Assembly: GCA_025345505.1 (NCBI GenBank)
Contig: JANVCC010000183.1
Coordinates: 485,248-549,247 of the forward strand
Direction of reading: 5' to 3'
DNA length: 64,000 nt
Source: Todiramphus chloris collaris
Lineage: Eukaryota > Chordata > Aves > Coraciiformes > Alcedinidae
The position numbers and the translations under genes are program-made. The notes under the pieces were generated by a model, which was not told the DNA's origin, made no database searches, and saw only the letters and a program-made list of their open reading frames with translations. Numbering within the stretch: position 1 is the first letter of the stretch; each line of letters begins with the position of its first letter. Shown here piece by piece: positions 58,101 to 61,770 of this stretch.

Positions 58101-60573
58101 GGGAACGCAGCCCCGCGTAAAGCTCACACAACCAGGCCGTGCTCCCAGCCCGTCGTCTCCTGCAGCTGAAGGATGAGGACGCAACGACCTCCCCGTTCGG
58201 GTCAGCGGGGACCCAGGGATGCCTGGACAAATTCACTGCGGGGGCAGCTCCTCTGCTGCTCCAGAAGAGCTGTGTTCTTACCCAGAGAGCCCAACAGAAA
58301 CATTTACACAGTCAACAGGCAAGCCTGGGGACAAATAAAGCTCCAACAAGGGGGCGGGAGAAAAAAAAAGGAGCGAGTGTTCTGGTCTGAGCAACAACTC
58401 ATCAGTGAGCCATGAGGCACTGCTGCCATTTTTAATAAAATGCTGCTATTCAATATTGTTTCCTATGAACAGCCTCTGGCTCCACGCAGCTGAACAATGC
58501 ACACTAAAACGCCTCAAAATCTTGAAGCGTAAGCCTCAAACTAGGGCGTATTTTTCAAGAACTCCACAATGACATTCCCTGACTCCCTGACTCACTCGGC
58601 TCCTTTACAGGTCAGACCTCAGTTATCTCGGCAACGAGATACCGCGAACTGCCCTCCCCAGAGCTCAAGCTGCCTTCCTTCCCCAGAGCTCAAGCTGCCT
58701 GCCTGCCTTCCCCAGAGCTCAAGCTGCCTGCCTNNNNNNNNNNCCAGAGCTCAACCTGCCTGCCTTCCTTCCTTCCCCAGAGCTCAACCTACCTTCCTTC
58801 CCCAAAGATCAACCTACCTTCCTTCCCCAGAGCTCGGGGATGCGGTCGCACAAAACTCTTTGTACAAAAAAAACCCCAGTGATTTTCACAACCAAACCCA
58901 CAACAGGCACGTTAAGAAATGCGGGAATTAAATCCACAAAGGGTTGGGGGATTTAATATTCAGAGAATTACTTACATAACATAGAAAACTTCACTCTATA
59001 GCACTGAAGTTTAAGCCATTTGAGAAGCTTGTTCAAGATTAGCGTGATGTCACAGCCGGCTCTTGGAGCAAAAGGATTTAATTTGTGTGAAAGTTTGCAG
59101 CACTCTGTATTACAGGGTCAAGCTACAGTGGGCTTCCAGCACCGCAAGACATAAGCTTCAGGAAACAGAAGGCAATGCCCAAAACATTCAGCAAGTTCTC
59201 AAAAAACATTAAAAATGATTTCACGTTACATTCTGAGCAACACGAGAAAAGGCTCCTCTGTTCTTTGTTATCGTGGAGTGGCCAAAACCAAACAGCAGAT
59301 ACCAGTGTTGCCTTAGTTAAATGTTTACAGAAAGTGTATTTGAAAAACAGCTGCCAGAAAGAAAAAAAAAGCCCAAAAAAAGCCCAAATAAGAACCTGGC
59401 TATCGTTACACGTTTAACTACAAACAAGCCACGGTAAGACAGCACGACCACGGCCTTTTCATCTGGCAAAACATCGAGCACCAGAGTGGGCACCCAGCTC
59501 ACCGAAGGGCTTCCTGAGCTCCAAAACACGGAACAGGTCTCCTCTACGCGCGACTTGCTCTGGGATAAAGCGACAGAGTAAAGAAAGATGTTACTGAAAT
59601 CTTATTCTCCGGAAGTGTTAACCCTAGGACATCATCGCAGCCACGCAGGGAACCCTCCCGAGAAGCCCCTGATGGTGACAAGTTCTGTACCCTTGTTTAG
59701 GGAGCATGCAAAACAGAGCTACCTGCTCTGCAACCTTCACCCTCCCTCTGCCTCCGATTCATCCCTCGCCCTCCGGCTTCCCGAGGGAACTTTACAACAA
59801 AGCTATCTCGAGAACAGCATTTTAAGCACTGGGAAACAAAGGCATACCCAGGCAAAAAAAAAGGAAACGAGAAAAAGCGCATGCTCCGTCCCGGCGATGG
59901 CTTCGCAAAGGAACTTATTCAGAAAGTGGAAAGAACGCCGGGTGTGTTTTCCTTACGTACCCAAAGTTCCTCCGCCTCACCCGCCCCAGGACCCCGGTCC
60001 CCAGGGGCTCCACGTCCTTGGGTCACGGCAGAAGGAAAACCCTCCCGAGGGGGGTCACCTCCGGGGAGCGAGGGGACCCCGCGGGGTCACGGGGGGGATC
60101 CCCTCGCACACACGAGGCCTCACTCCGCGTCCCCCCCCCGCCCACACGCCCCCCCCCCCCCCCCACCCCGCGGGCAGGGCCCTTCCTTCCCCCGCCACGC
60201 ACAGGCCCCCTGGCCCGCAGCCTTCACTCCGGGCCTGCTCACACCGAGCCTTTCCCCCCCGCCCCAAACCCGCCCTCCGGGCCCCCTCACAGCCCGGCCC
60301 TCGCCCCGGGCCTCCCTCCCGCCGCCTTCCCCCCCCCGCCCCGGGCCCCCTCACACAGAGGCACCCTACGCCCGTGCCGCGGGAGGCCGTGGCGGCCGGG
60401 CCGGTGCCCCGAGGGCCGGGCCGGGCAGGGCAGGGCAGGGCCGGGCAGGGCAGGCGGGTTCCCGGCGCGGCCCGGCGCTCCTCACCTTCCGAGAGCTCCA
60501 GCTCCAGCTCGGCCAGCTGCTCACGGACCTCGCGGGGCAGCGAGGAGACGCCCGCGGCCGCCGGCTCGGCCAT
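3938..60573 (-). CDS. DIP2B: DIP2B, disco-interacting protein 2 homolog B (38 coding exons)
   Basis: Complete split gene. The spliced frame is 4,728 nt and gives 1,575 residues plus a TGA stop; human DIP2B, from memory, has 1,576. The product has a DMAP1-binding domain (about residues 5-125), a Ser/Thr-rich linker (about 125-300), and two AMP-binding domains of the fatty-acyl-AMP-ligase-like type (about 330-900 and 980-1575). It was told from the paralogues DIP2A and DIP2C by stretches such as [17 protein letters not shown]-like exon 3, [17 protein letters not shown]-like exon 5 and [11 protein letters not shown] in exon 24, which follow DIP2B as I recall it. DIP2 proteins are cytoplasmic or membrane-associated and are implicated in diacylglycerol metabolism; DIP2B is linked to axon growth. 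All 37 introns are GT-AG. Intron phases in order are 1,1,1,1,1,1,1,1,0,0,1,0,1,0,1,1,2,1,0,0,2,0,1,0,0,1,0,1,0,2,0,0,2,0,0,1,2. The start codon has G at -3 and G at +4, a strong Kozak context. No frameshift or premature stop was seen. Confidence 0.97.
4657..4780 (-). CDS. DIP2B: DIP2B coding exon 37 (residues 1451-1492)
   Basis: 124 nt, acceptor CCCCAG, donor GTAAGA, ends in phase 2. Encodes [20 protein letters not shown] and [20 protein letters not shown], the hinge region of domain 2. Confidence 0.98.
4937..5114 (-). CDS. DIP2B: DIP2B coding exon 36 (residues 1392-1451)
   Basis: 178 nt, acceptor GTGCAG, donor GTACGG, ends in phase 1. Encodes [20 protein letters not shown] and [19 protein letters not shown]. 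Tyr1436 stands where adenylating enzymes usually have the ribose-binding Asp after Thr-Gly. Confidence 0.98.
5654..5728 (-). CDS. DIP2B: DIP2B coding exon 35 (residues 1367-1391)
   Basis: 75 nt, acceptor TTTAG, donor GTAAGC, phase 0 at both ends. Encodes [19 protein letters not shown] followed by DSHLGE. Placed by direct translation of the minus strand. Confidence 0.95.
6285..6342 (-). CDS. DIP2B: DIP2B coding exon 34 (residues 1347-1366)
   Basis: 58 nt, acceptor CTTCAG, donor GTAATT, ends in phase 0. Encodes [19 protein letters not shown]. The intron before it is only 101 nt. Confidence 0.96.
6444..6505 (-). CDS. DIP2B: DIP2B coding exon 33 (residues 1327-1347)
   Basis: 62 nt, acceptor CTTCAG, donor GTACAG, ends in phase 2. 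Encodes [20 protein letters not shown]. Confidence 0.97.
7022..7192 (-). CDS. DIP2B: DIP2B coding exon 32 (residues 1270-1326)
   Basis: 171 nt, acceptor TTCCAG, donor GTAACT, phase 0 at both ends. Encodes [20 protein letters not shown] and [20 protein letters not shown]. Confidence 0.97.
8189..8357 (-). CDS. DIP2B: DIP2B coding exon 31 (residues 1213-1269)
   Basis: 169 nt, acceptor CCGCAG, donor GTAAGA, ends in phase 0. Encodes [20 protein letters not shown] and [19 protein letters not shown]. Confidence 0.97.
8944..9074 (-). CDS. DIP2B: DIP2B coding exon 30 (residues 1170-1213)
   Basis: 131 nt, acceptor TTGCAG, donor GTACGA, ends in phase 2. Encodes [20 protein letters not shown] and [20 protein letters not shown]. 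Confidence 0.97.
9667..9776 (-). CDS. DIP2B: DIP2B coding exon 29 (residues 1133-1169), nucleotide loop of domain 2
   Basis: 110 nt, acceptor GTGCAG, donor GTAGAT, ends in phase 0. Encodes [20 protein letters not shown] and [15 protein letters not shown]. Ser1160-Thr-Thr-Gly1163 is the phosphate-binding loop. The Pro-Lys-Gly that usually follows is replaced. Confidence 0.98.
10117..10252 (+). mobile_element. CR1 LINE 3' fragment
   Basis: Matches the avian CR1 3' end: the GGGGGGTTGGACCAGATGA core, AAGGTCCCTTCCCACCC, then the terminal ATTCTATGATT. Lies in intron 28, antisense to DIP2B. Truncated to about 136 bp. Confidence 0.88.
10370..10481 (-). CDS. DIP2B: DIP2B coding exon 28 (residues 1096-1133)
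   Basis: 112 nt, acceptor TTTCAG, donor GTGCGG, ends in phase 1. Encodes [20 protein letters not shown] and [19 protein letters not shown]1 fragment lies about 120 nt below it, in the intron. Confidence 0.97.
10969..11090 (-). CDS. DIP2B: DIP2B coding exon 27 (residues 1055-1095)
   Basis: 122 nt, acceptor TTGCAG, donor GTGAGT, ends in phase 0. Encodes [20 protein letters not shown] and [20 protein letters not shown]. Confidence 0.98.
11821..11944 (-). CDS. DIP2B: DIP2B coding exon 26 (residues 1014-1055)
   Basis: 124 nt, acceptor TTCAAG, donor GTAAGC, ends in phase 1. Encodes [20 protein letters not shown] and [15 protein letters not shown]. Confidence 0.97.
12095..12155. repeat. Degenerate TATATCCACT tandem repeat
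   Basis: Four or five imperfect copies of a TATCCACT-like word in AT-rich sequence in intron 25. Confidence 0.6.
12483..12563 (-). CDS. DIP2B: DIP2B coding exon 25 (residues 987-1013)
   Basis: 81 nt, acceptor TTTCAG, donor GTACGG, phase 0 at both ends. Encodes [19 protein letters not shown] and LFLLLNAK, the start of AMP-binding domain 2. Confidence 0.97.
12650..12759 (-). CDS. DIP2B: DIP2B coding exon 24 (residues 950-986)
   Basis: 110 nt, acceptor CGGCAG, donor GTAAAT, ends in phase 0. Encodes [20 protein letters not shown] and [15 protein letters not shown]. The second half helps to identify the B paralogue. Confidence 0.97.
12846..13047 (-). CDS. DIP2B: DIP2B coding exon 23 (residues 883-950)
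   Basis: 202 nt, acceptor CCGCAG, donor GTACCG, ends in phase 1. Encodes [39 protein letters not shown] and [18 protein letters not shown]. Links the two AMP-binding domains. Confidence 0.98.
13972..14086 (-). CDS. DIP2B: DIP2B coding exon 22 (residues 844-882)
   Basis: 115 nt, acceptor CCTTAG, donor GTAAGC, ends in phase 0. Encodes [20 protein letters not shown] and [14 protein letters not shown], the C-terminal lobe of domain 1. Confidence 0.98.
14643..14770 (-). CDS. DIP2B: DIP2B coding exon 21 (residues 802-844)
   Basis: 128 nt, acceptor TCTCAG, donor GTTGGT, ends in phase 2. Encodes [20 protein letters not shown], the hinge motif (A8) of domain 1, with Asp812 and Arg820-Arg821. Confidence 0.97.
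15089..15169 (-). CDS. DIP2B: DIP2B coding exon 20 (residues 775-801)
   Basis: 81 nt, acceptor TTGCAG, donor GTACGT, phase 0 at both ends. Encodes [14 protein letters not shown] and [12 protein letters not shown]. Here the adenylating-enzyme motif with the ATP-ribose Asp (TGD) is replaced by Ser793-Gly-Leu, as expected for this family. Confidence 0.97.
15382..15938 (+). mobile_element. CR1 LINE 3' fragment with internal 34-bp array
   Basis: About 557 bp of CR1, from TTTGGGCACCTCAGGACA to the terminal GATTCTGTGATTCTGTA. Lies in intron 19, antisense to DIP2B, between exons 20 and 19. It carries three tandem 34-bp units at 15689-15790. Confidence 0.92.
15689..15790 (+). repeat. Three 34-bp tandem units inside a CR1 copy
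   Basis: Units begin GAGATCTTGGAATGGGCTGC at 15689, 15723 and 15757. They are almost identical. The same unit is present twice and three times in two other CR1 copies of this window. Confidence 0.93.
16044..16180 (-). CDS. DIP2B: DIP2B coding exon 19 (residues 729-774)
   Basis: 137 nt, acceptor TCCTAG, donor GTAGGA, ends in phase 0. Encodes [20 protein letters not shown] and [20 protein letters not shown]. Confidence 0.97.
16398..16537 (-). CDS. DIP2B: DIP2B coding exon 18 (residues 682-729)
   Basis: 140 nt, acceptor TCAAAG, donor GTAAGA, ends in phase 1. Encodes [19 protein letters not shown] and [20 protein letters not shown]. Confidence 0.96.
17114..17228 (-). CDS. DIP2B: DIP2B coding exon 17 (residues 644-682)
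   Basis: 115 nt, acceptor TTCCAG, donor GTGAGG, ends in phase 2. Encodes [20 protein letters not shown] and [17 protein letters not shown]. Confidence 0.96.
17502..17621 (-). CDS. DIP2B: DIP2B coding exon 16 (residues 604-644)
   Basis: 120 nt, acceptor TTGCAG, donor GTGAGT, phase 1 at both ends. Encodes [20 protein letters not shown] and [16 protein letters not shown]. Confidence 0.97.
18181..18274 (-). CDS. DIP2B: DIP2B coding exon 15 (residues 573-604)
   Basis: 94 nt, acceptor TTTCAG, donor GTAACT, ends in phase 1. Encodes [17 protein letters not shown] and [13 protein letters not shown]. Confidence 0.96.
18523..18587 (-). CDS. DIP2B: DIP2B coding exon 14 (residues 551-572)
   Basis: 65 nt, acceptor CCCCAG, donor GTGAGT, ends in phase 0. 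Encodes [18 protein letters not shown]. The last residues (ILT) differ from human DIP2B and look more like DIP2A as I recall. Confidence 0.97.
19458..19560 (-). CDS. DIP2B: DIP2B coding exon 13 (residues 517-551)
   Basis: 103 nt, acceptor CTGTAG, donor GTAGGT, ends in phase 1. Encodes [15 protein letters not shown], the position of the phosphate-binding loop (motif A3) in domain 1. The loop departs from the usual adenylating-enzyme consensus and lacks the normal Lys-Gly after it. Confidence 0.96.
20207..20316 (-). CDS. DIP2B: DIP2B coding exon 12 (residues 480-516)
   Basis: 110 nt, acceptor CTCTAG, donor GTGAGC, ends in phase 0. Encodes [18 protein letters not shown] and GTEPAYIE. Confidence 0.97.
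20800..20923 (-). CDS. DIP2B: DIP2B coding exon 11 (residues 439-480)
   Basis: 124 nt, acceptor CCTCAG, donor GTTAGA, ends in phase 1. Encodes [20 protein letters not shown] and [15 protein letters not shown]. Confidence 0.97.
22239..22349 (-). CDS. DIP2B: DIP2B coding exon 10 (residues 402-438)
   Basis: 111 nt, acceptor TCGTAG, donor GTAACG, phase 0 at both ends. Encodes [20 protein letters not shown] and [12 protein letters not shown]. Confidence 0.97.
22802..22893 (-). CDS. DIP2B: DIP2B coding exon 9 (residues 371-401)
   Basis: 92 nt, acceptor TTCTAG, donor GTAATG, enters in phase 1 and leaves in phase 0. Encodes [18 protein letters not shown] and LKPGDRV, the start of the first AMP-binding domain. 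Confidence 0.97.
23103..23300 (-). CDS. DIP2B: DIP2B coding exon 8 (residues 305-370)
   Basis: 198 nt, acceptor CTTCAG, donor GTGAGT, phase 1 at both ends. Encodes [17 protein letters not shown] and [18 protein letters not shown], leading into the first AMP-binding domain. Confidence 0.98.
23863..23982 (-). CDS. DIP2B: DIP2B coding exon 7 (residues 265-304)
   Basis: 120 nt, acceptor CTCCAG, donor GTAAGA, phase 1 at both ends. Encodes [20 protein letters not shown] and the acidic [11 protein letters not shown], a block shared by all DIP2 paralogues. Confidence 0.98.
24221..24364 (-). CDS. DIP2B: DIP2B coding exon 6 (residues 217-264)
   Basis: 144 nt, acceptor CTTTAG, donor GTACGG, phase 1 at both ends. 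Encodes [16 protein letters not shown] and [19 protein letters not shown]. The serine run here is shorter than I recall in human DIP2B. Confidence 0.97.
26639..26851 (-). CDS. DIP2B: DIP2B coding exon 5 (residues 146-216)
   Basis: 213 nt, acceptor CACAG, donor GTAGGA, phase 1 at both ends. Encodes the acidic [13 protein letters not shown] segment and the Ser-rich linker [18 protein letters not shown]. Likely disordered and a phosphorylation target (inference from composition). Confidence 0.97.
28316..28441 (-). CDS. DIP2B: DIP2B coding exon 4 (residues 104-145)
   Basis: 126 nt, acceptor TTGCAG, donor GTTAGG, phase 1 at both ends. Encodes [20 protein letters not shown] and the basic KRRSTFVQS stretch, the end of the DMAP1-binding region. 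Confidence 0.97.
28904..29053 (-). CDS. DIP2B: DIP2B coding exon 3 (residues 54-103), with polyserine run
   Basis: 150 nt, acceptor TTCCAG, donor GTAAGG, phase 1 at both ends. Encodes VDPALQKES, then a nine-serine run (residues 78-86), then [16 protein letters not shown]. The serine run is written in TCA/TCC codons and is longer than I recall for human DIP2B at this place. Confidence 0.96.
28956..28982 (-). repeat. In-frame TCA/TCC trinucleotide run encoding nine serines
   Basis: On the plus strand this reads as TGA and GGA triplets within a purine-rich tract. It codes for Ser78-Ser86 of DIP2B. Four identical TCA codons in a row suggest slippage growth. Confidence 0.93.
29789..29892. repeat. 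31-bp tandem repeat, each unit a hairpin, interrupted by a 10-N gap
   Basis: Units start TCTTCAGGTTGGCACCTGAA at 29791, 29822 and 29871. The Ns at 29836-29845 fall inside the array. CTTCAGGT and ACCTGAAG are exact inverted repeats around TGGC within each unit. Confidence 0.88.
29836..29845. other. Assembly gap (10 N)
   Basis: Ten Ns inside a tandem array. The number is probably a placeholder, so the true array length is unknown. Confidence 0.98.
31116..31546 (-). mobile_element. CR1 LINE 3' fragment, two internal 34-bp units
   Basis: Minus-strand CR1 starting (3' end) at CACAGAATCGCAGAACC and running to the CCCAGCTCCTTCAAA region. Closely similar to the copies at 15382 and 54887. The 34-bp unit occurs twice (31267-31334). 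Lies in intron 2, in the sense direction of DIP2B. Confidence 0.92.
35221..35292 (-). CDS. DIP2B: DIP2B coding exon 2 (residues 30-53)
   Basis: 72 nt, acceptor TTTTAG, donor GTAGGT, phase 1 at both ends. Encodes [15 protein letters not shown], the invariant core of the DMAP1-binding domain. It sits 25 kb downstream of exon 1. Confidence 0.97.
37828..37843. repeat. CT dinucleotide run
   Basis: Short (CT)n microsatellite in intron 1. Confidence 0.8.
38738..38858 (+). mobile_element. CR1 LINE 3' end, short fragment
   Basis: Contains GTGGACGTGGCACTTGAGGA, GATGGTTGGACTCAATCTTA and the terminal ATGATTCTGTGACTCTG. Its 3' end abuts the next CR1, which lies in the opposite orientation. Confidence 0.85.
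38868..39231 (-). mobile_element. CR1 LINE 3' fragment
   Basis: Minus-strand CR1 from ACACAGAATCATGGAATGG through CTGCCATGGGCAGGGACC to GGTCTCCCCGGAGCCTTC. Similar to the copy at 49629. Tail to tail with the fragment at 38738-38858. Confidence 0.9.
49629..50187 (+). mobile_element. CR1 LINE 3' fragment
   Basis: About 560 bp, with CTCTGGTGAGACCCAACCTG, GAGAAGGGCCAGGAGGATGC and TCCCTGCCCATGGCAGGGG, ending CCATGACTCTGTG. Antisense to DIP2B in intron 1. Confidence 0.9.
52961..53070. repeat. 22-bp minisatellite, five copies
   Basis: Units begin CTCGTTTGGATCAGCAGCTC at 52961, 52983, 53005, 53027 and 53049. The first three are identical; the last two carry single changes (GGACTAG, GGACCAG). Confidence 0.95.
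53120..53134. repeat. C homopolymer tract
   Basis: Uninterrupted run of about twelve Cs, just past the 22-bp minisatellite. Confidence 0.85.
54887..55812 (-). mobile_element. CR1 LINE 3' fragment, longest copy, three 34-bp units
   Basis: About 926 bp. Begins (3' end) ACAGAATCACAGAATCACTC and runs into upstream CR1 sequence such as GTTGCCACCTGGGCACACTG and TTGTTGAACCTCACGCC. The 34-bp unit occurs three times at 55036-55137. It gives fragmentary open frames on both strands but no intact reverse transcriptase. Confidence 0.92.
58654..58834. repeat. CCCCAGAGCTCAA minisatellite with a 10-N gap
   Basis: At least six copies of a core CCCCAGAGCTCAAGCTGCC followed by variable CCTT or GCCT words. Ns occupy 58734-58743. 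Unit length varies, so copy number is uncertain. Confidence 0.88.
58734..58743. other. Assembly gap (10 N)
   Basis: Ten Ns inside the minisatellite; the true size is not known. Confidence 0.98.
60122..60180 (-). repeat. Long G runs on the transcript strand at the start of intron 1
   Basis: The plus strand has C runs of about 9 and 15 separated by short spacers, so the DIP2B pre-mRNA carries matching G runs about 310-360 nt after the exon 1 donor. This can form G-quadruplexes. Confidence 0.75.
60413..60458 (+). repeat. GGGCA-type tandem repeat next to exon 1
   Basis: Repeated GGGCAGGGCA and GGGCCGGGCA words in the first bases of intron 1. They form a G-rich plus strand and so C-rich pre-mRNA. 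Confidence 0.8.
60486..60573 (-). CDS. DIP2B: DIP2B coding exon 1 (residues 1-30)
   Basis: Starts at the ATG and ends G|GTGAG, phase 1, inside the Gly codon of the motif [11 protein letters not shown]. This motif opens the DMAP1-binding domain in all vertebrate DIP2 proteins. The first dozen residues (Ala-rich) are shorter than in human DIP2B, where I recall about 34 residues up to this point. It lies in the CpG island. Confidence 0.96.
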
Positions 60574-60700
60574 GGCAGGCGAAGGGGAAAAGAGGGGAAG
60601 GGAAGAGCAGGTCCGGTCCGGTCCGGCAGCCGGCTCGGCGCGGCTCCGGCTCAGCGCCGGGGGCTCCGGACCGCGGGCGCAGCGGGAGCGGCCGCCACCT

Positions 60701-60711
60701 CCGCCATGCTG
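60701..60711 (+). promoter_or_regulatory. YY1-like site
   Basis: CCGCCATGCTG resembles the YY1 core CCGCCATNTT and lies in the promoter or 5' UTR. Weak evidence from a single motif. Confidence 0.3.
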
Positions 60712-60724
60712 GGACCAGCGGCGC

Positions 60725-60745
60725 CGTCACGTGACGGGGCGGGGC
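60725..60745. promoter_or_regulatory. Palindromic E-box/CRE half-site motif and GC box
   Basis: CGTCACGTGACG at 60725-60736 is a perfect 12-bp palindrome. It joins a USF/MiT-type E-box (TCACGTGA) with CRE half-sites (TGACG) on both strands. GGGGCGGGGC, an SP1-type GC box, follows at 60736-60745. It lies about 150 bp upstream of the DIP2B ATG. Confidence 0.65.
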
Positions 60746-60760
60746 TCCCGCCGCCCCGCG

Positions 60761-60780
60761 CCCGCCGCCGCCACCGCCGC
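60761..60780 (-). repeat. Short CGG-rich tract near the DIP2B 5' end
   Basis: On the transcript strand this reads as about five GGC/CGG triplets with one interruption. It corresponds in kind and approximate place to the human DIP2B 5'-UTR CGG repeat (fragile site FRA12A) but is short here. Confidence 0.55.
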
Positions 60781-61007
60781 GCGCCCCCTGGCGGCCGCCT
60801 CGGCTCCGCGGCACCACCGCTCCCTTCGCTTACCGCCCCCCTCCCCGCCCCGGCCCTGCCCCGGCCCCTTCCCACCCCGCACCGGCCCCGCTGCGCTCCC
60901 GTAGGCCCCGCGGCCGCTTCTCCACCGCCCGCAGGGGCGCGGCCTGAGGGAAGAGGCCGGCGGACGGACCTCGTCGCTTCCCGCGCTCCGCTGGGCTCGA
61001 GCCGCGT

Positions 61008-61066
61008 CCCCTCAGGGGCCCGCGCCCCCTCAGGGGCCCGCGCCCCCCTCAGGGGGCGCCGCCCCT
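61008..61066. repeat. About three copies of a ~20-bp CCCTCAGGGGCCCGCG repeat
   Basis: Copies begin near 61008, 61028 and 61047 with slight changes. Each unit is itself nearly palindromic (CCTCAGGGGCCC). Confidence 0.7.
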
Positions 61067-61535
61067 TCCCGCCCTCCCCTCAGGGGCGAAGAAAGCGGGG
61101 AGCCCCCCGACCCCTGCTTCGGAGGGAGCGGGAAACACCCCGCAAAAACACAGCCCTAACCCCAGAGGAGCGGTTTGGGGCCTGTCCCGGGTCAGAAAGT
61201 TCACCTCAGGCTCAGCTGGGGGGGTGGCGAGGGCAGCTCCAGGGGGCGGGGGGGAAGGGGGGGGGGGTGCCAGCCAAGCACAGGGCATTCATCATTTTTA
61301 TCCAACTAAATATTGGATATTTACAAATATCCCATATCTAAATATCCCCCCGCTGAAGGAGGCACAAACCACCCCGGATCCTGACCCTGGGGAGCAAGGG
61401 GCAGGTGCTGAAAGAACAAGGTCCATTTGAGGCACCGAGAAGAAAACACTCAGTTCAACAGGAAAACACCATGCAAAACAGCCAGGTTTTTGGTTTTTTT
61501 GTTGGTTTTTTTGTTGTTTTTTTTTTTAAATCAGC

Positions 61536-61541
61536 TTTATT
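61536..61541 (-). terminator. Candidate poly(A) signal of the upstream gene
   Basis: AATAAA on the minus strand within CAAAATAAAGCTGATTT, at the boundary between AT-rich UTR-like sequence and the CpG island. Confidence 0.45.
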
Positions 61542-61737
61542 TTGTTTTTTTCTTTTTTTTTCCTAACTGTTATTTCAATTTCCCATAGCACCTTGGCAAT
61601 GTCAAAAACAAATACAAATACATGTATTATCATTTTAACATTTAAAGCATGAACCTAACTTTACACAAATTTCATGTCAGACAGTTTTGACGACAGGAAG
61701 ATACCAGAACAGACAAAGTCTAGAAGCCAGATAGGTT

Positions 61738-61738
<1 letters not shown>

Positions 61739-61770
<32 letters not shown>
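61739..61770. repeat. Poly(T) tract, about 32 nt
   Basis: An uninterrupted run of about 32 T. On the minus-strand transcript it would be a poly(A) run inside the inferred 3' UTR. Confidence 0.9.

Larger units (their letters stand above)
35293..60485 (-). other. DIP2B intron 1 (25.2 kb)
   Basis: The largest intron. It holds four CR1 fragments (38738-38858, 38868-39231, 49629-50187, 54887-55812), a 22-bp minisatellite (52961-53070), a second minisatellite with a 10-N gap (58654-58834), several A-rich and C-rich simple tracts, and G-rich transcript sequence close to exon 1. Several long open frames here (for example 45158-45904, 51605-52417 and 59588-60904, plus strand) show no recognisable domain and are taken as chance. 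Large first introns often carry enhancers, but none can be named from sequence. Confidence 0.75.
59990..61250. promoter_or_regulatory. CpG island spanning the DIP2B promoter and exon 1
   Basis: Very GC-rich, CpG-dense sequence with GC boxes, no TATA box near the start codon, and exon 1 in the middle. This is typical of a broadly expressed vertebrate promoter. It generates long chance open frames on both strands. The exact transcription start cannot be fixed, but it probably lies between about 60600 and 60800 on the minus strand. Confidence 0.8.

Noticed and set aside
59588-61341. Long overlapping plus-strand open frames of 438 and 486 codons around the promoter
   Set aside because: They lie in a CpG island where stop codons are rare, are built of Pro/Arg/Ala/Gly, overlap each other in different frames, and run antisense to DIP2B exon 1.
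61739-61770. Poly(T) run as the tail of a SINE or processed pseudogene on the minus strand
   Set aside because: No recognisable SINE body or coding remnant lies next to it, and no flanking duplication was seen.
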